The translations under genes and the position numbers were made by a program. Below are positions 1 through 8,984 of a DNA stretch of 62,984 nucleotides, piece after piece. Each line of letters starts with the position of its first letter. Position 1 is the first letter of the stretch. Source of the stretch: DASYAN01 sp034431765 (GTDB lineage: Bacteria; Chloroflexota; Ktedonobacteria; Ktedonobacterales; Ktedonobacteraceae); assembly GCA_034431765.1 (NCBI GenBank), contig DAOUDD010000011.1, positions 1-62,984 of the forward strand, given 5' to 3'. The notes under the pieces were generated by a model, which saw nothing but the letters and a program-made list of their open reading frames with translations, did not search any database and was not told the origin of the DNA.

Positions 1-12
1 TAGGATAAGTAA

Positions 13-1689
13 ATGAGCCGGCATGATGAGCCATTTTCTCCAGATACGCTTGATGATATGCTTGCTGAGCTTATGAATGGGCAAGTACAAGAGCCTGATC
101 TGTCTAATCTATCTCCTGATGCCACTACACGAGCAAACGGAACAAATGTACGGCTGGTTCACGATCTGTCCTCCCTGACAAAGGATGATAGCCAACGTCT
201 GAAGCGTATCCGCGAACACCTGGGGCAGGTCTATGAAGCAGGGCAGACATTCCAATCCTCTCAAGGGACGAAACAGAGTAACGAGGCACCTGGCAATCCT
301 GCGTTCAATGTGGTTCAAAGTACAGCAACACAGCCACTTTCTCTGGTAAGTAGACGAAAGGGATCTGGAAAATGGGCAAAGACAGATCAGCATGCACGAA
401 AGAAGAATAGCCACTCGTTTGTACAACTCGTATCCGGTCTCGTTGCGATCCTGGTTATAGCGAGCATGCTGATACTTTTTACACGGACTGATCTACACCC
501 TACAGCTCAGAAACCAGCGCGACCGTTTATCGAACCTCAGACTGTTACACCTCCAGGCTATTATGTGAAGCAGAACGGAGATATTTCGCGTGTAGATGTG
601 AAAAATGGCGAGGTCCTCTGGACATTTCCTTTACCCTCATCAGAGACATTTTCGCCGTCTATAGCTGTTTATGGAAACACTGTTTATGCAGTCGCTACTA
701 CCGGTCTCTACGCGATTGATGCGTTAAAGGGGTTGCAGCGCTGGTTTCACCCACTATCCGACCTGGAGAAAGTGTTTCACATTACTGCCTCTAATGGCTT
801 GCTTTATCTTGCATTTGATCATGGAGTCTACACACTCAAAACAGCGAATGGGCAACTTTTTCACACGTATAAATTACAGGTAAAAGACATCCCTTCTAGT
901 ATGACCATAGCGGGCAATATCTTATATATGAATGTTAAGCCAAAGATATATGCAATTAATTTCGAGAGTGGACAGGAATTGTGGCAGAAGCCGTTAGCAG
1001 CAGATGTAACGCACGAAGAGACTTTATCTAATATGGAGGTTCATAATAACATCATATATGGGAAGGTGTTTCGACAAGAGATAAATTCTTACGATTTATA
1101 TCTTATTGCGATCCAGGCAGGGACAGGAGAGGTACTCTGGAGATCAGAACTCACAACATATGATCCCTATGCGTATTCGGACTCTAACATCACGTATTCT
1201 ATTAGTAATGGCGTTGTTTATTACAGCACGGTTTATAGCACAATATTGCATGCCTACGATGTGCAGGGGAGTAAAGAGCTGTGGCAGAAAGACCTTCATG
1301 TACTTCAGGGTAAGATTCAAGTCGTGAATGATACAACACTTTGTATTCTAGCAGGCATGGCGACTGTATCACCCAAATCGACACTAGCAGAATCTCCACC
1401 ATTAATTACCAAGAGCACTGACAACAACACTGGGCGCTATACATATATCGGTCTCGTTGCACTAACAATGCTGAACGGAGAGGTGAAATGGCAGTATCCC
1501 AACTCAGTCGAGAAGATGATAAGTAGTACACAAAGCTTCAATTCTCAAGATCCCCAACAGGATATTGTTCAAGAAGGTAGCATTTACGTAACTATAGGTT
1601 CAAATAACCCTGAGGAAAGGTATGCTTTTACAGCTGATGGCTCCATTGCCTGGCATAAATCATTTGTACAGAAAGTTGATAAGAAATGA
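13..1689 (+). CDS. Membrane-anchored PQQ-like beta-propeller protein
   Basis: A 558-residue protein with a roughly 135-residue hydrophilic N-terminus rich in Ser, Gln and basic residues, one hydrophobic segment at about residues 136-156 (VSGLVAILVIASMLILF) and a long extracytoplasmic part. That part carries repeated units of the PQQ-enzyme/BamB type, such as NGEVLWTFPLP, SGQELWQKPL, TGEVLWRSEL and SKELWQKDL, in which a Gly-x-x-x-W unit ends each blade. The expected topology is N-in, C-out. No catalytic residues are recognised, so a scaffold or sensor role is inference. It starts at an ATG just after a TAA, suggesting an upstream gene outside the window, and its stop overlaps the next ATG by four bases, so the two are probably co-translated. 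The family assignment is good; the function is unknown. Confidence 0.85.
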   Translation: MSRHDEPFSPDTLDDMLAELMNGQVQEPDLSNLSPDATTRANGTNVRLVHDLSSLTKDDSQRLKRIREHLGQVYEAGQTFQSSQGTKQSNEAPGNPAFNVVQSTATQPLSLVSRRKGSGKWAKTDQHARKKNSHSFVQLVSGLVAILVIASMLILFTRTDLHPTAQKPARPFIEPQTVTPPGYYVKQNGDISRVDVKNGEVLWTFPLPSSETFSPSIAVYGNTVYAVATTGLYAIDALKGLQRWFHPLSDLEKVFHITASNGLLYLAFDHGVYTLKTANGQLFHTYKLQVKDIPSSMTIAGNILYMNVKPKIYAINFESGQELWQKPLAADVTHEETLSNMEVHNNIIYGKVFRQEINSYDLYLIAIQAGTGEVLWRSELTTYDPYAYSDSNITYSISNGVVYYSTVYSTILHAYDVQGSKELWQKDLHVLQGKIQVVNDTTLCILAGMATVSPKSTLAESPPLITKSTDNNTGRYTYIGLVALTMLNGEVKWQYPNSVEKMISSTQSFNSQDPQQDIVQEGSIYVTIGSNNPEERYAFTADGSIAWHKSFVQKVDKK

Positions 1690-2969
1690 AGCAAGAAAAG
1701 CGTCTTCTGGGCGTTCTCGCACTCGTTCTGCTGCTTCTGGTTGGGGTTATTTCTCTTAGCACTTATCTCAATAGCAGTATTTCTGAAGCGAAGCCAGACA
1801 CTCATAAACCAGAGACCTCGGTGGTACAGCAGAAAGACAATATCACTAACTGCCGAGACTGGCAAGCAGTAGACATGCCCGGTGAAGCAGGAAAAGAGGG
1901 CACGTTAAATGCCATCGTAGCAAGCTCAGCTAATGATATCTGGACGGTTGGAGATGCAAACGGCCCCCTGATCGAACATTGGGATGGGACGAGGTGGCTA
2001 AAGGCCAACATACAAGGGATGAAAGGCACACTCAACGCTATCGCTGAGGTATCACCAGGTGACATCTGGGCTGTCGGATCTGGGCTAGCACTTTTGCATT
2101 GGGATGGCTCGACATGGAAGAACGTAAGCAATTCATCTCTAGAGCTTACAGGTTCGTTGAGAGGTATTACAGCACTTGCCTCCAATAATATCTGGGCGGT
2201 TGGCTCGACCCTTACTTCAGATCAGCATCGGCATGCACTAATCCTCCATTGGGATGGCTCGACATGGAATAATGTTCCTGCTCCCATCTCTGATAACGAT
2301 GAAGAACTCAGTAGTATTGATGCTATTTCAACTGCTAATATCTGGGCGGTTGGAGGGTCCAGTGCAGCAGGAGATCAAGGTGCACTTATTGAACATTGGA
2401 ACGGCTCAGAATGGCAGCGTTTGCCCGCGCCCAAGCTTCTTGGTAGGTCCTACTCTATTTCTAGAAACTCTTTATCCTCAATCGCTTCGATCTCAGCCAA
2501 TAATATCTGGGCTGTCGGAACGTGGAGCTTGAACGGGTTAGATGCGGCTCTAGGCAACCCTGATGAGATGATTCTTCACTGGGACGGGCAAGCATGGAAG
2601 TATGTACGAGTGTCTGCACCAGAGAACCGCTTGAATGGGTTGAAAGCAATCACCGCGATCACATCTGATAACATCTGGGCCATAGGCGAGTTGAAAAATT
2701 CAAACACTCGGCTCTGGCAAGCATACACGCAACATTGGGACGGGAAAAAGTGGAACATGGTTTACTGGCCCAACAGGTATGGACAAGCCAATTCAAATAG
2801 CTCGTTTTCCCTCAATGGAGTGACCAGCTTTGACGACGGTCAGGCGTGGGCTGTTGGCTCACAAAAAACTGTGACGCAGAATCCTCCTATTGGAGATTCG
2901 ATGACACGTGACTCGGCACATCCACTTGTCTTATCACTTTGCTCTAGCGAATCAGCACAAAATCAATAG
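1686..2969 (+). CDS. Signal-anchored protein with seven IWAVG/HWDG repeats (predicted propeller)
   Basis: A 427-residue protein whose N-terminal hydrophobic segment (LLGVLALVLLLLVGVISL, about residues 7-24) is a signal peptide or anchor. The rest is built of seven similar units, each having (N/D)(I)WAVG followed 10-30 residues later by HWDG(S/T)xW. Examples are DIWTVGDANG, DIWAVGSGLA, NIWAVGSTLT, NIWAVGGSSA, NIWAVGTWSL, NIWAIGELKN and AWAVGSQK. Seven WD/Kelch-length units suggest a closed seven-bladed beta-propeller outside the membrane; this is inferred from repeat number. It overlaps the preceding propeller gene by an ATGA, so the pair forms one operon. No enzymatic motif was seen, and binding of a surface ligand or partner is a guess. 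Confidence 0.85.
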   Translation: MKQEKRLLGVLALVLLLLVGVISLSTYLNSSISEAKPDTHKPETSVVQQKDNITNCRDWQAVDMPGEAGKEGTLNAIVASSANDIWTVGDANGPLIEHWDGTRWLKANIQGMKGTLNAIAEVSPGDIWAVGSGLALLHWDGSTWKNVSNSSLELTGSLRGITALASNNIWAVGSTLTSDQHRHALILHWDGSTWNNVPAPISDNDEELSSIDAISTANIWAVGGSSAAGDQGALIEHWNGSEWQRLPAPKLLGRSYSISRNSLSSIASISANNIWAVGTWSLNGLDAALGNPDEMILHWDGQAWKYVRVSAPENRLNGLKAITAITSDNIWAIGELKNSNTRLWQAYTQHWDGKKWNMVYWPNRYGQANSNSSFSLNGVTSFDDGQAWAVGSQKTVTQNPPIGDSMTRDSAHPLVLSLCSSESAQNQ

Positions 2970-3086
2970 CAGAAGATTCCTATTAGTCTTCTGTTACAGA
3001 GATCCTTTTATTTATATTTTGGGCATATGGAAACAGGCTTTTTGTTTCCATACGCACAGCAAGGAAGTGTACAGGAGGCACAACCT

Positions 3087-4085
3087 ATGCAACGCCGCGC
3101 CGTTCTTATTCTTGCCCTTATTTTCGTTCTTATCGCTGGAACGCTTATCTATCTCTTTGCCTTCACGCCACTTACCTCACAGATCACGACAGCCATCGGC
3201 TCTGGTGATGACACAGCTCAAGTAACACCTACTGTTGAGCCGACACCGATGTCTACACCCACTCCTACGCCGACTCCAACACTGACAGAGACACCCTCTC
3301 CTACTCCTACGCCGTTGGCACCTGGAGTTATGCCGCCCTCGACAGCGAAAGCTGTCTATATGGTGGATGTCACAACTGGCAAGGTGATGACAGATGTTGC
3401 CAGTGATCAGGAACTGCCGATGGCGAGTACTGCTAAAATCATGACGGCTTTGCTGGCAACGGAGCGCATCAATCTTGATCAGCCTGTGACTATCCCGGAT
3501 GAGGCAGCTCAGCGTATTGATGCCAACGGAGAAAGCAGCGCACAGCTACATCCGGGGGATCGTATTCGCATGCGCGAGGTGCTTGCAGGCTTACTGGTAC
3601 AATCCGGTGCAGATGCGGCAGTGACGCTGGCAGATGCAACGTCAGGCTCAGTAGATGCGTTTGTAACTGAGATGAATGCTTACGCACAGCGACTCGGGCT
3701 GGCGCACACGCACTTTGTTGACCCTGATGGTATCTCAGATCAGAGCGTCACAAGCGCGGCAGACCTTGTCAAGCTCTCAGAAAAAGCGATGCAGAACAGC
3801 ACTATTGCATACCTGGTGAGCCAGACGGACTACCACGTAGCCCCATCGCAAAATCATCTCAGATATGATTGGCAAACTACAAATGCCTTGCTCACCTCCT
3901 ACCCAGGGGTGTTCGGGATCAAGACAGGGCACTCAAACGCTGCGGGCTTCTGTCTGGCCTTTGCTGACAAGCAGACCAACGGCCACATTATCTATGGAGC
4001 TATTCTAGGAAGTCCCGATGAAGAAGCACGCACCTCTGATGTGACAAAGCTGCTGGATTGGACTAACTACGTTCTCACGCATTAA
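3087..4085 (+). CDS. Serine-type D-Ala-D-Ala carboxypeptidase (PBP5/DacA-like)
   Basis: The 332-residue product should trim the terminal D-Ala of peptidoglycan stem peptides outside the membrane (peptidase S11). I chose ATG 3087 because AGGAGG lies at 3073-3078; the reading frame stays open to 3027 without a comparable site. A signal anchor (about residues 5-24) is followed by a Pro/Thr-rich spacer (residues 48-78) that probably spans the wall. The catalytic domain then shows S114-T-A-K117 (SxxK), S173-G-A in the position of the usual SxN, and KTG in GIKTGHSNAAG. The third residue of the middle motif is Ala rather than Asn, which deserves attention, but the other motifs are intact. It is probably a single-gene unit ended by the hairpin at 4091-4139. 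Confidence 0.9.
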   Translation: MQRRAVLILALIFVLIAGTLIYLFAFTPLTSQITTAIGSGDDTAQVTPTVEPTPMSTPTPTPTPTLTETPSPTPTPLAPGVMPPSTAKAVYMVDVTTGKVMTDVASDQELPMASTAKIMTALLATERINLDQPVTIPDEAAQRIDANGESSAQLHPGDRIRMREVLAGLLVQSGADAAVTLADATSGSVDAFVTEMNAYAQRLGLAHTHFVDPDGISDQSVTSAADLVKLSEKAMQNSTIAYLVSQTDYHVAPSQNHLRYDWQTTNALLTSYPGVFGIKTGHSNAAGFCLAFADKQTNGHIIYGAILGSPDEEARTSDVTKLLDWTNYVLTH

Positions 4086-4090
4086 GTACT

Positions 4091-4139
4091 AACATCTAGT
4101 ACATAGAAATGAGCATCTCGTTTCTGTATACTAGATGTT
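4091..4139. terminator. Hairpin terminator between convergent genes
   Basis: AACATCTAGTA pairs perfectly with TACTAGATGTT. The inner sequence continues the stem with G-T pairs (ACATAGAAATGAG against CTCGTTTCTGTAT) around a very short loop, giving a stem of over 20 bp. It sits six bases after the carboxypeptidase stop and downstream of the oppositely oriented ABC binding-protein gene, so it may serve both. There is no clean U-tract. Confidence 0.6.
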
Positions 4140-4329
4140 GAGTTACTATTTTATTGTCCTAAAACTCTTTACAAGAGCGCATACCATTGGCGAACGTGCG
4201 AGAACGCTGACGCAAAGAGCGCTCTCACGATATCGTCCCTCGCTTGTAGCGCTGAAGCTTCGGTGGGGAGAAACATTGCTCCATTTGAGAAAGAGACAGT
4301 TCGCCAACAATCAGAGACTAAAAACCACT

Positions 4330-5670
4330 TTATCCATTGAGATCGTCATTGCAGGCTTGCGCCATTTTAGTAAGGGCGTCGTCGGAGGTGCTCTGGCCCT
4401 TCAAGACGCTGGTGTAGCCACTCGTGATATCATCGCGACACTTCTGCCAGCCCGGTTCAATGGAGGCAACAAACGAGTGTTCGATCATCTGCGGCCCAAC
4501 TTTGCGAGTTGGAACCTGCGCGTAGTAATCCTGTAGCTCTTTGCTACTGAAGACCGATTTGCGAATTGGCATATAGCCGGTCTGCTTGACGAAGGTAGCA
4601 TTCGACTCTTTACTGGTCAGGAACTTCAGCAGATCCCACGCCGCCGTACGATTATCCTCACTTACACCCTTGAAGATCGACAGGTTGGTGCCAAAGAGCA
4701 CGGTATACTGGCCCTTGGGGCCGGCTGGCAGTGCAGACTCGTCGAACTTAAATGCTCCGTTGATCGCTTTGGAGAGGAAGGGATAGCTGGCAATAGTGCT
4801 GATCGAGAAGACCGCCTTCTGTGAGGTGAAATCATTCTGCCAGGCATAGCCCTGTGTGACATGGGCCGCACCAGACTTCACAAGTGGAGCCAGGTAGTCC
4901 ATCGCGTTCTTTGCGTAGGTTTTATTGCTGCCCTTATCAAAGGTAGTGCTCTTGCCGTCTTTGCTGACAAAGTCAGTGCCACCAAGAGCTTTGTAGAGAA
5001 TCGACCACTCGTCTACGCTGGGGGTGAAGGAAAGACCCCACTGATTGCCGTTACCCGCCTGTCCAATCTTTGTCACATCATCCACCAACGCCTGCCAGGT
5101 GGTTGGAGGGGTCATGTTCAGCTTTTGCAGCGCATCGGCATTGTAGTACAGCACTTCGTTACTCTTGTTAAAGGGCAACATGTACTGTGTGCCGTTGATC
5201 TGCCCATCTTTGAGCAGTGCAGGGTAAAAATCGTTGAGATCTTTCAGGCCATTTTTGCCATTGATATACGGTTGTAATGGAACAATCTGGTCATTCTGCT
5301 GATACTGGACGGCCCAGCTCTCATACACCTGCGCAAGCGCGGGGGGCGTTTTGCTGGCAATCGCAGCGTTCAGCTTTGTCTGCAGCGTTGGATACGAGTC
5401 AAAGGCTTGCAGATTCACTGTGACATTCGGGTTCTTCTGCTTGTACTGATTGATCAAGCTCTCGGTCACATCTTTATTTGCGCCCGTGCTGAATGCCTCC
5501 CAGAAGTCCACTGTGTACGCCTTCTTTGCATCGAGCACACTGCGATCAGGACCGGTCGGTGTTGCTGTAGCATTCGTACCAGAGGTACTGTCCCCATTGC
5601 CACATGCAGTGAGCAGGAACAGCGCTAACAGCGAAATAACCATGCTCAAACGAAACATATTATGATACAT
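4330..5670 (-). CDS. Sugar ABC transporter substrate-binding lipoprotein
   Basis: A 446-residue extracellular solute-binding protein of family 1 (the MalE/UgpB type). The start at 5670 places AAAGG about ten bases upstream and begins directly with a lipoprotein signal peptide whose lipobox is LLTAC; upstream in-frame codons to 5727 would add 19 unlikely residues. The mature part has typical family features: KKAYTVDFWEAFSTGANKD, the LQAFDSYPTLQTKLNAAIAS region, NKSNEVLYYNADAL, PPTTWQALVDDV and a C-terminal W-DLLKFLTSKESNA segment. It is the third gene of a minus-strand transporter unit after two permeases. The 145-bp spacing before it could hold its own promoter, as binding proteins are usually made in excess. 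The exact sugar cannot be read from sequence. Confidence 0.92.
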   Translation of the reverse strand: MYHNMFRLSMVISLLALFLLTACGNGDSTSGTNATATPTGPDRSVLDAKKAYTVDFWEAFSTGANKDVTESLINQYKQKNPNVTVNLQAFDSYPTLQTKLNAAIASKTPPALAQVYESWAVQYQQNDQIVPLQPYINGKNGLKDLNDFYPALLKDGQINGTQYMLPFNKSNEVLYYNADALQKLNMTPPTTWQALVDDVTKIGQAGNGNQWGLSFTPSVDEWSILYKALGGTDFVSKDGKSTTFDKGSNKTYAKNAMDYLAPLVKSGAAHVTQGYAWQNDFTSQKAVFSISTIASYPFLSKAINGAFKFDESALPAGPKGQYTVLFGTNLSIFKGVSEDNRTAAWDLLKFLTSKESNATFVKQTGYMPIRKSVFSSKELQDYYAQVPTRKVGPQMIEHSFVASIEPGWQKCRDDITSGYTSVLKGQSTSDDALTKMAQACNDDLNG

Positions 5671-5815
5671 ATGATGCCTTTCATACCTTTCTTTTTGGCT
5701 TAAAGAAATGATACTGTATTGACACACCCAGGCAATCGTACAGATGCTATAGAGAGCATAGCATAATAGCGTAACCTGATTGCCTGCCAGTGAAAGCTGG
5801 AAAACCTGCGTGTTC

Positions 5816-6712
5816 TTACCCTTTTGTGCTGCCAGCCGAAATGCCCTCGATGAACTGGCGTTGCGCGATCAGGAAGAGCACGAGCACCGGAAGAGTAGTA
5901 AAGGTCGCAGCAGCAGCCAGCCCGGTCGGATCGGTCCCGCCTTCGCCGGAGAGAAGGGCCTGCAACCCCACCTCGATGGGTAGCATGGCCTGGCTCTTCG
6001 CGACCAGGTAGGGCCAGAGAAACGCGTTCCAACTGCCAATAAAAACCTGCAACGCGATGACAGCCAGCGCTGGACCAGCTAATGGAGCGGCAACGCGGCG
6101 CAGGAAACCGAAACGACTGCATCCGTCTAGCTGTGCCGCCTCCCACAACGAAGTCGGCAGTGCAAGAAAGAACTGGCGCAGCAGAAAGATGCCCGAAATA
6201 CTCACAGCAAAAGGAATAATCTGTGCCTGGTAGGTATCAGACCAATCCAGGACCTTTGTCACAATCAAATAACTTGGGATCAGCGTTGCCTCGCCAGGGA
6301 TCATGATCAGCCCAAGAATAAGCAGAAAGAGCACTGTGCGTCCGGGAAACTTCATGGTGCCAAAGGCATAGCCAGCTAGCAGCGAGGTAAGCAAGGCCAG
6401 AGTTGCGGTGCACAACGAGACGAAAAGACTATTCAGGAAGAAGCGTCCCCATGGTTGCTGCTGCCAGACATGAAGGTAATTCGACCACTGCCAGTCAGGT
6501 AGAAAATGTGGCACAACATCCAGCGCGTGCTGTGGCGTGAGCAGCGATGTGACTACGATCCAATACAGTGGAAAGATTGCAATAAAGGCTGCGACACCCA
6601 CAAACAGGTAGCGCAAAATGCTTTGCGTACGCTTTGAAGCTCCATGCAAACGTTGAGGCTGTTGCACAGGTTGCATGCGATTGCGACGTAAGGGAATGCG
6701 AAGTGTTGCCAT
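5816..6712 (-). CDS. Sugar ABC transporter permease (MalG type)
   Basis: A 298-residue inner-membrane permease of the carbohydrate CUT1 family with six predicted membrane segments. The cytoplasmic EAA loop is EAAQLDGCSRFGFLRRVAAP, the expected contact for the ATPase. A short basic N-terminus precedes the first membrane segment (LFVGVAAFIAIFPLYWIVV). It lies 14 bases after the MalF-type permease, so translation is probably coupled, and it is followed by the binding protein. No ATPase gene is in or near the cluster; in many CUT1 systems a shared MsmK-type ATPase encoded elsewhere is used, and that is the likely case here. Confidence 0.92.
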   Translation of the reverse strand: MATLRIPLRRNRMQPVQQPQRLHGASKRTQSILRYLFVGVAAFIAIFPLYWIVVTSLLTPQHALDVVPHFLPDWQWSNYLHVWQQQPWGRFFLNSLFVSLCTATLALLTSLLAGYAFGTMKFPGRTVLFLLILGLIMIPGEATLIPSYLIVTKVLDWSDTYQAQIIPFAVSISGIFLLRQFFLALPTSLWEAAQLDGCSRFGFLRRVAAPLAGPALAVIALQVFIGSWNAFLWPYLVAKSQAMLPIEVGLQALLSGEGGTDPTGLAAAATFTTLPVLVLFLIAQRQFIEGISAGSTKG

Positions 6713-6726
6713 GCTCGACTCCAGAA

Positions 6727-7692
6727 CTAATCTAGCGAATTATTGCGCCCCCTGGTCAGCCCGAACTGCGCAACCGCAATGGTAAAGACCAGCAAGAAGA
6801 GAACAACGGAGATAGCCGCACCTCGGCCCGGATGCGGGAAGGTTGAAAATCCTTCAGAGAACAGGTATAGCCCTAACGTTCGCGCAACATGATCGGGACC
6901 ACCACCAGGGCCTGCCAGCACAAATACAGGCACAAACATCTTAAAGGCATCAATTGTGCCTAGCAACAAGACAACCAGCGTGATCGGGATCAGCAATGGC
7001 CAGGTCACATAGGTAAACACCTGCCATGGGCGCGCTCCATCCACTCGTGCCGCCTCCGCTAATGCGGGCGAAACGTTCGCTAGACCAGCCATGAAGATCA
7101 CAACGCTAAAGCCTAGCGATTTCCAGGTGGTGTAGATGACGATGCTAAACAGTGCCCAATGTGGATCGCCCAACCAGTCGATAGGCTGCAAGTGGACCAG
7201 GCGCAGCACACCGTTGAACAGACCATGATCTCTATTAAACATCTCAAGCCAGATCGCTGATGTCGCTACCATAGGCATAATAAAGGGAGCAAAGATAGCC
7301 AAGCGCCAGAATGCTCTGGCCCGAATTCCTGAAACCAGCACAAGCGCCAGGAAGAGTGAGAGGAAGAGATGTAGCGGTACTGAAATGAGCACATAGAGCA
7401 CTGTCACTTGCAACGATTGCCAGAAATTCGCATTGCTTAGCAGGTAGGTATAATTGTCGAGCCCTGCAAATGGCTGTGCACCATAACTCAGAAAGTTCCA
7501 TTTGAAGAGACTCATGTAAAAAACAAAAATTGAAGGGGCGTAGGAAAAAATACCAAGAATAATAAACGCGGGAAGCAAATAAAGATATGCTTGACCTGTG
7601 GAGAAACCGCGCCGTACGCGTCCAATCCAGGATTGACCTCCCTTCCGCCTTACTACGGCACTTACTGTTGACACAGTAACCTCATGCTCCAT
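6727..7692 (-). CDS. Sugar ABC transporter permease (MalF type)
   Basis: A 321-residue CUT1 permease, first gene of the transporter unit. ATG 7692 is preferred because AGGAGA lies 11 bases upstream; an alternative ATG at 7722 would add ten residues with a weaker site. Membrane segments begin at AYLYLLPAFIILGIFSYAP. The EAA loop EAARVDGARPWQVFTYVTWP interacts with the ATPase in this family. The C-terminal PGRGAAISVVLFLLVF is also typical. Transcription probably starts in the AT-rich region to its right, which also contains a terminator-like hairpin on the same strand (7946-7982). Confidence 0.92.
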   Translation of the reverse strand: MEHEVTVSTVSAVVRRKGGQSWIGRVRRGFSTGQAYLYLLPAFIILGIFSYAPSIFVFYMSLFKWNFLSYGAQPFAGLDNYTYLLSNANFWQSLQVTVLYVLISVPLHLFLSLFLALVLVSGIRARAFWRLAIFAPFIMPMVATSAIWLEMFNRDHGLFNGVLRLVHLQPIDWLGDPHWALFSIVIYTTWKSLGFSVVIFMAGLANVSPALAEAARVDGARPWQVFTYVTWPLLIPITLVVLLLGTIDAFKMFVPVFVLAGPGGGPDHVARTLGLYLFSEGFSTFPHPGRGAAISVVLFLLVFTIAVAQFGLTRGRNNSLD

Positions 7693-7945
7693 ACTTTTCA
7701 CTTTCTCCTGTGTTACTGGCACATACTCTTCAATCTTACCTATCTATTATTAAACAGATGTAAACATTCTGCAAACAGGCAGTTAAATCATACATTTCTG
7801 TAATTTCAGACAGATAAACTAGTATATAACGCAATCAACTCTATTATAATGATGATGTTTCTGTACCTTATCCCGATCACTCAAACAAATAAACGCTGAT
7901 TCAGATCAATTAGTGGGCCATCAATCTCTTCTTAGGACAACAAAA

Positions 7946-7982
7946 AATCCCGATGGGAAATAGCTGCTTCCCCATCAGGATT
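7946..7982 (-). terminator. Intrinsic terminator-like hairpin with no gene just upstream
   Basis: AATCCCGATGGGAA and TTCCCCATCAGGATT form an approximately 14-bp stem (one bulge, one mismatch) around ATAGCTGC. Read on the minus strand the stem is followed by a run of six T residues, the layout of a rho-independent terminator. It lies about 250 bases before the permease start, so it could be an attenuator in the transporter leader or the end of a small RNA. Confidence 0.5.
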
Positions 7983-8153
7983 ACTTAATGCACTTACAGG
8001 TTACCCACTCAACATAGTGTAAACAAGAGGATATCATCAATAAAAACACCAAAGTATCCCTAAATACTCAATTTACCTATTTGATTCAAATAACTCTCAC
8101 GTTATTGACAAACTTTTATTTATACCTATTAGTATAGGAGTAAGCCTGAAAGC

Positions 8154-8183
8154 TTGACATCCTATTCTCTATGTTATCATACT
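8154..8183 (+). promoter_or_regulatory. Sigma-A-like promoter for the 8264 gene
   Basis: A perfect -35 TTGACA (8154-8159) is followed by the -10 candidates TATCAT (8175-8180, spacer 15) and CATACT (8178-8183, spacer 18). A second TTGACA at 8105-8110 with TATTAG 16 bases on could be an additional promoter. Both face the gene beginning at 8264. Confidence 0.45.
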
Positions 8184-8263
8184 CTAAAGTAGAGCGTTTT
8201 GTCGTAAATATGCGTAATTGCTGAGTATAAATGGTAATTGAAATAGGGAGGAAACAGAGAGAA

Positions 8264-8857
8264 ATGAATCAACCATTGCAGCGCCGAACCGAGATCAAAA
8301 TACGCCGACTCGATTTACACCGACAGGAAATCGCGGCCAAAACGGTGCCGCTGGTTTCGTTCATCCTTACTCACGTTGCCCTGGTGCTGTTCCTGGCTGT
8401 TGCTTTTTTTATTGATCGCCTTGTTCCCAATTCCGGCCAGAGCCTGGTTATCAAACTCACACTCACAGTTGTTGCCGTATTGTTTATCGCCTCCGAGTTT
8501 TTTTATGCCTGGCTCAATAGCCGGCGCTGGAAACAGAACATTATGATTATCTATCAACTGGAAGAGGAGCAGCGCTTCGCAGAGGAGCAGGAGCGCGTGC
8601 GGCAACAAGAAAATGCTATCGCGATCGAGCAACTGCGAAACCGTGCCCTCCAGCAACGACTACGCGAACGCGATGATATGTCAGTGCGGCCCTCCAATCC
8701 TCATTCCTCAATCCGTCCCACGCGTATGAGACCAATCCCTGCTGAAGACGGAAAGTACCCGAACGCAGAACGCCCTTTCACTCAATGGCGGCACCAGAGT
8801 GCTAACAGAAAACAGTCTGCCGAGACATGGCCTCCAGGAAACTTCTCCGCGCGTTAG
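8264..8857 (+). CDS. Small membrane protein with two TM segments and a coiled coil
   Basis: A 197-residue protein without a recognised family. GGGAGG lies 12 bases before ATG 8264; the in-frame ATG at 8231 lacks such a site. After a basic amphipathic N-terminus (about 28 residues) come two hydrophobic segments, roughly residues 29-50 and 62-80. A long charged stretch follows, with YQLEEEQRFAEEQERVRQQE and IEQLRNRALQQRLRERDD, strongly predicted to be a coiled coil. The tail is disordered and Pro/Ser/Arg-rich. The hairpin topology would place both ends in the cytoplasm. A structural or scaffold role is only a guess. Confidence 0.75.
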   Translation: MNQPLQRRTEIKIRRLDLHRQEIAAKTVPLVSFILTHVALVLFLAVAFFIDRLVPNSGQSLVIKLTLTVVAVLFIASEFFYAWLNSRRWKQNIMIIYQLEEEQRFAEEQERVRQQENAIAIEQLRNRALQQRLRERDDMSVRPSNPHSSIRPTRMRPIPAEDGKYPNAERPFTQWRHQSANRKQSAETWPPGNFSAR

Positions 8858-8984
8858 CGAACGCCTCTGCAAGGGCGGAAAGAAAGGTTCATTATTGGAG
8901 TACGCAGCATATTCTATGGTACACTACGAGGGATTCTGATGGGAAATCTGGCTTCTCCCTCGCATTGATTGGTGAAATACTTTC

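Larger units (their letters stand above)
7693..8263. other. AT-rich divergent intergenic region
   Basis: About 570 bases with no credible gene on either strand, lying between the divergently read transporter operon and the small membrane-protein gene. It is clearly richer in A and T than its flanks. It holds a minus-strand terminator-like hairpin and two sigma-A-like TTGACA boxes facing right (8105-8110 and 8154-8159). Confidence 0.6.
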
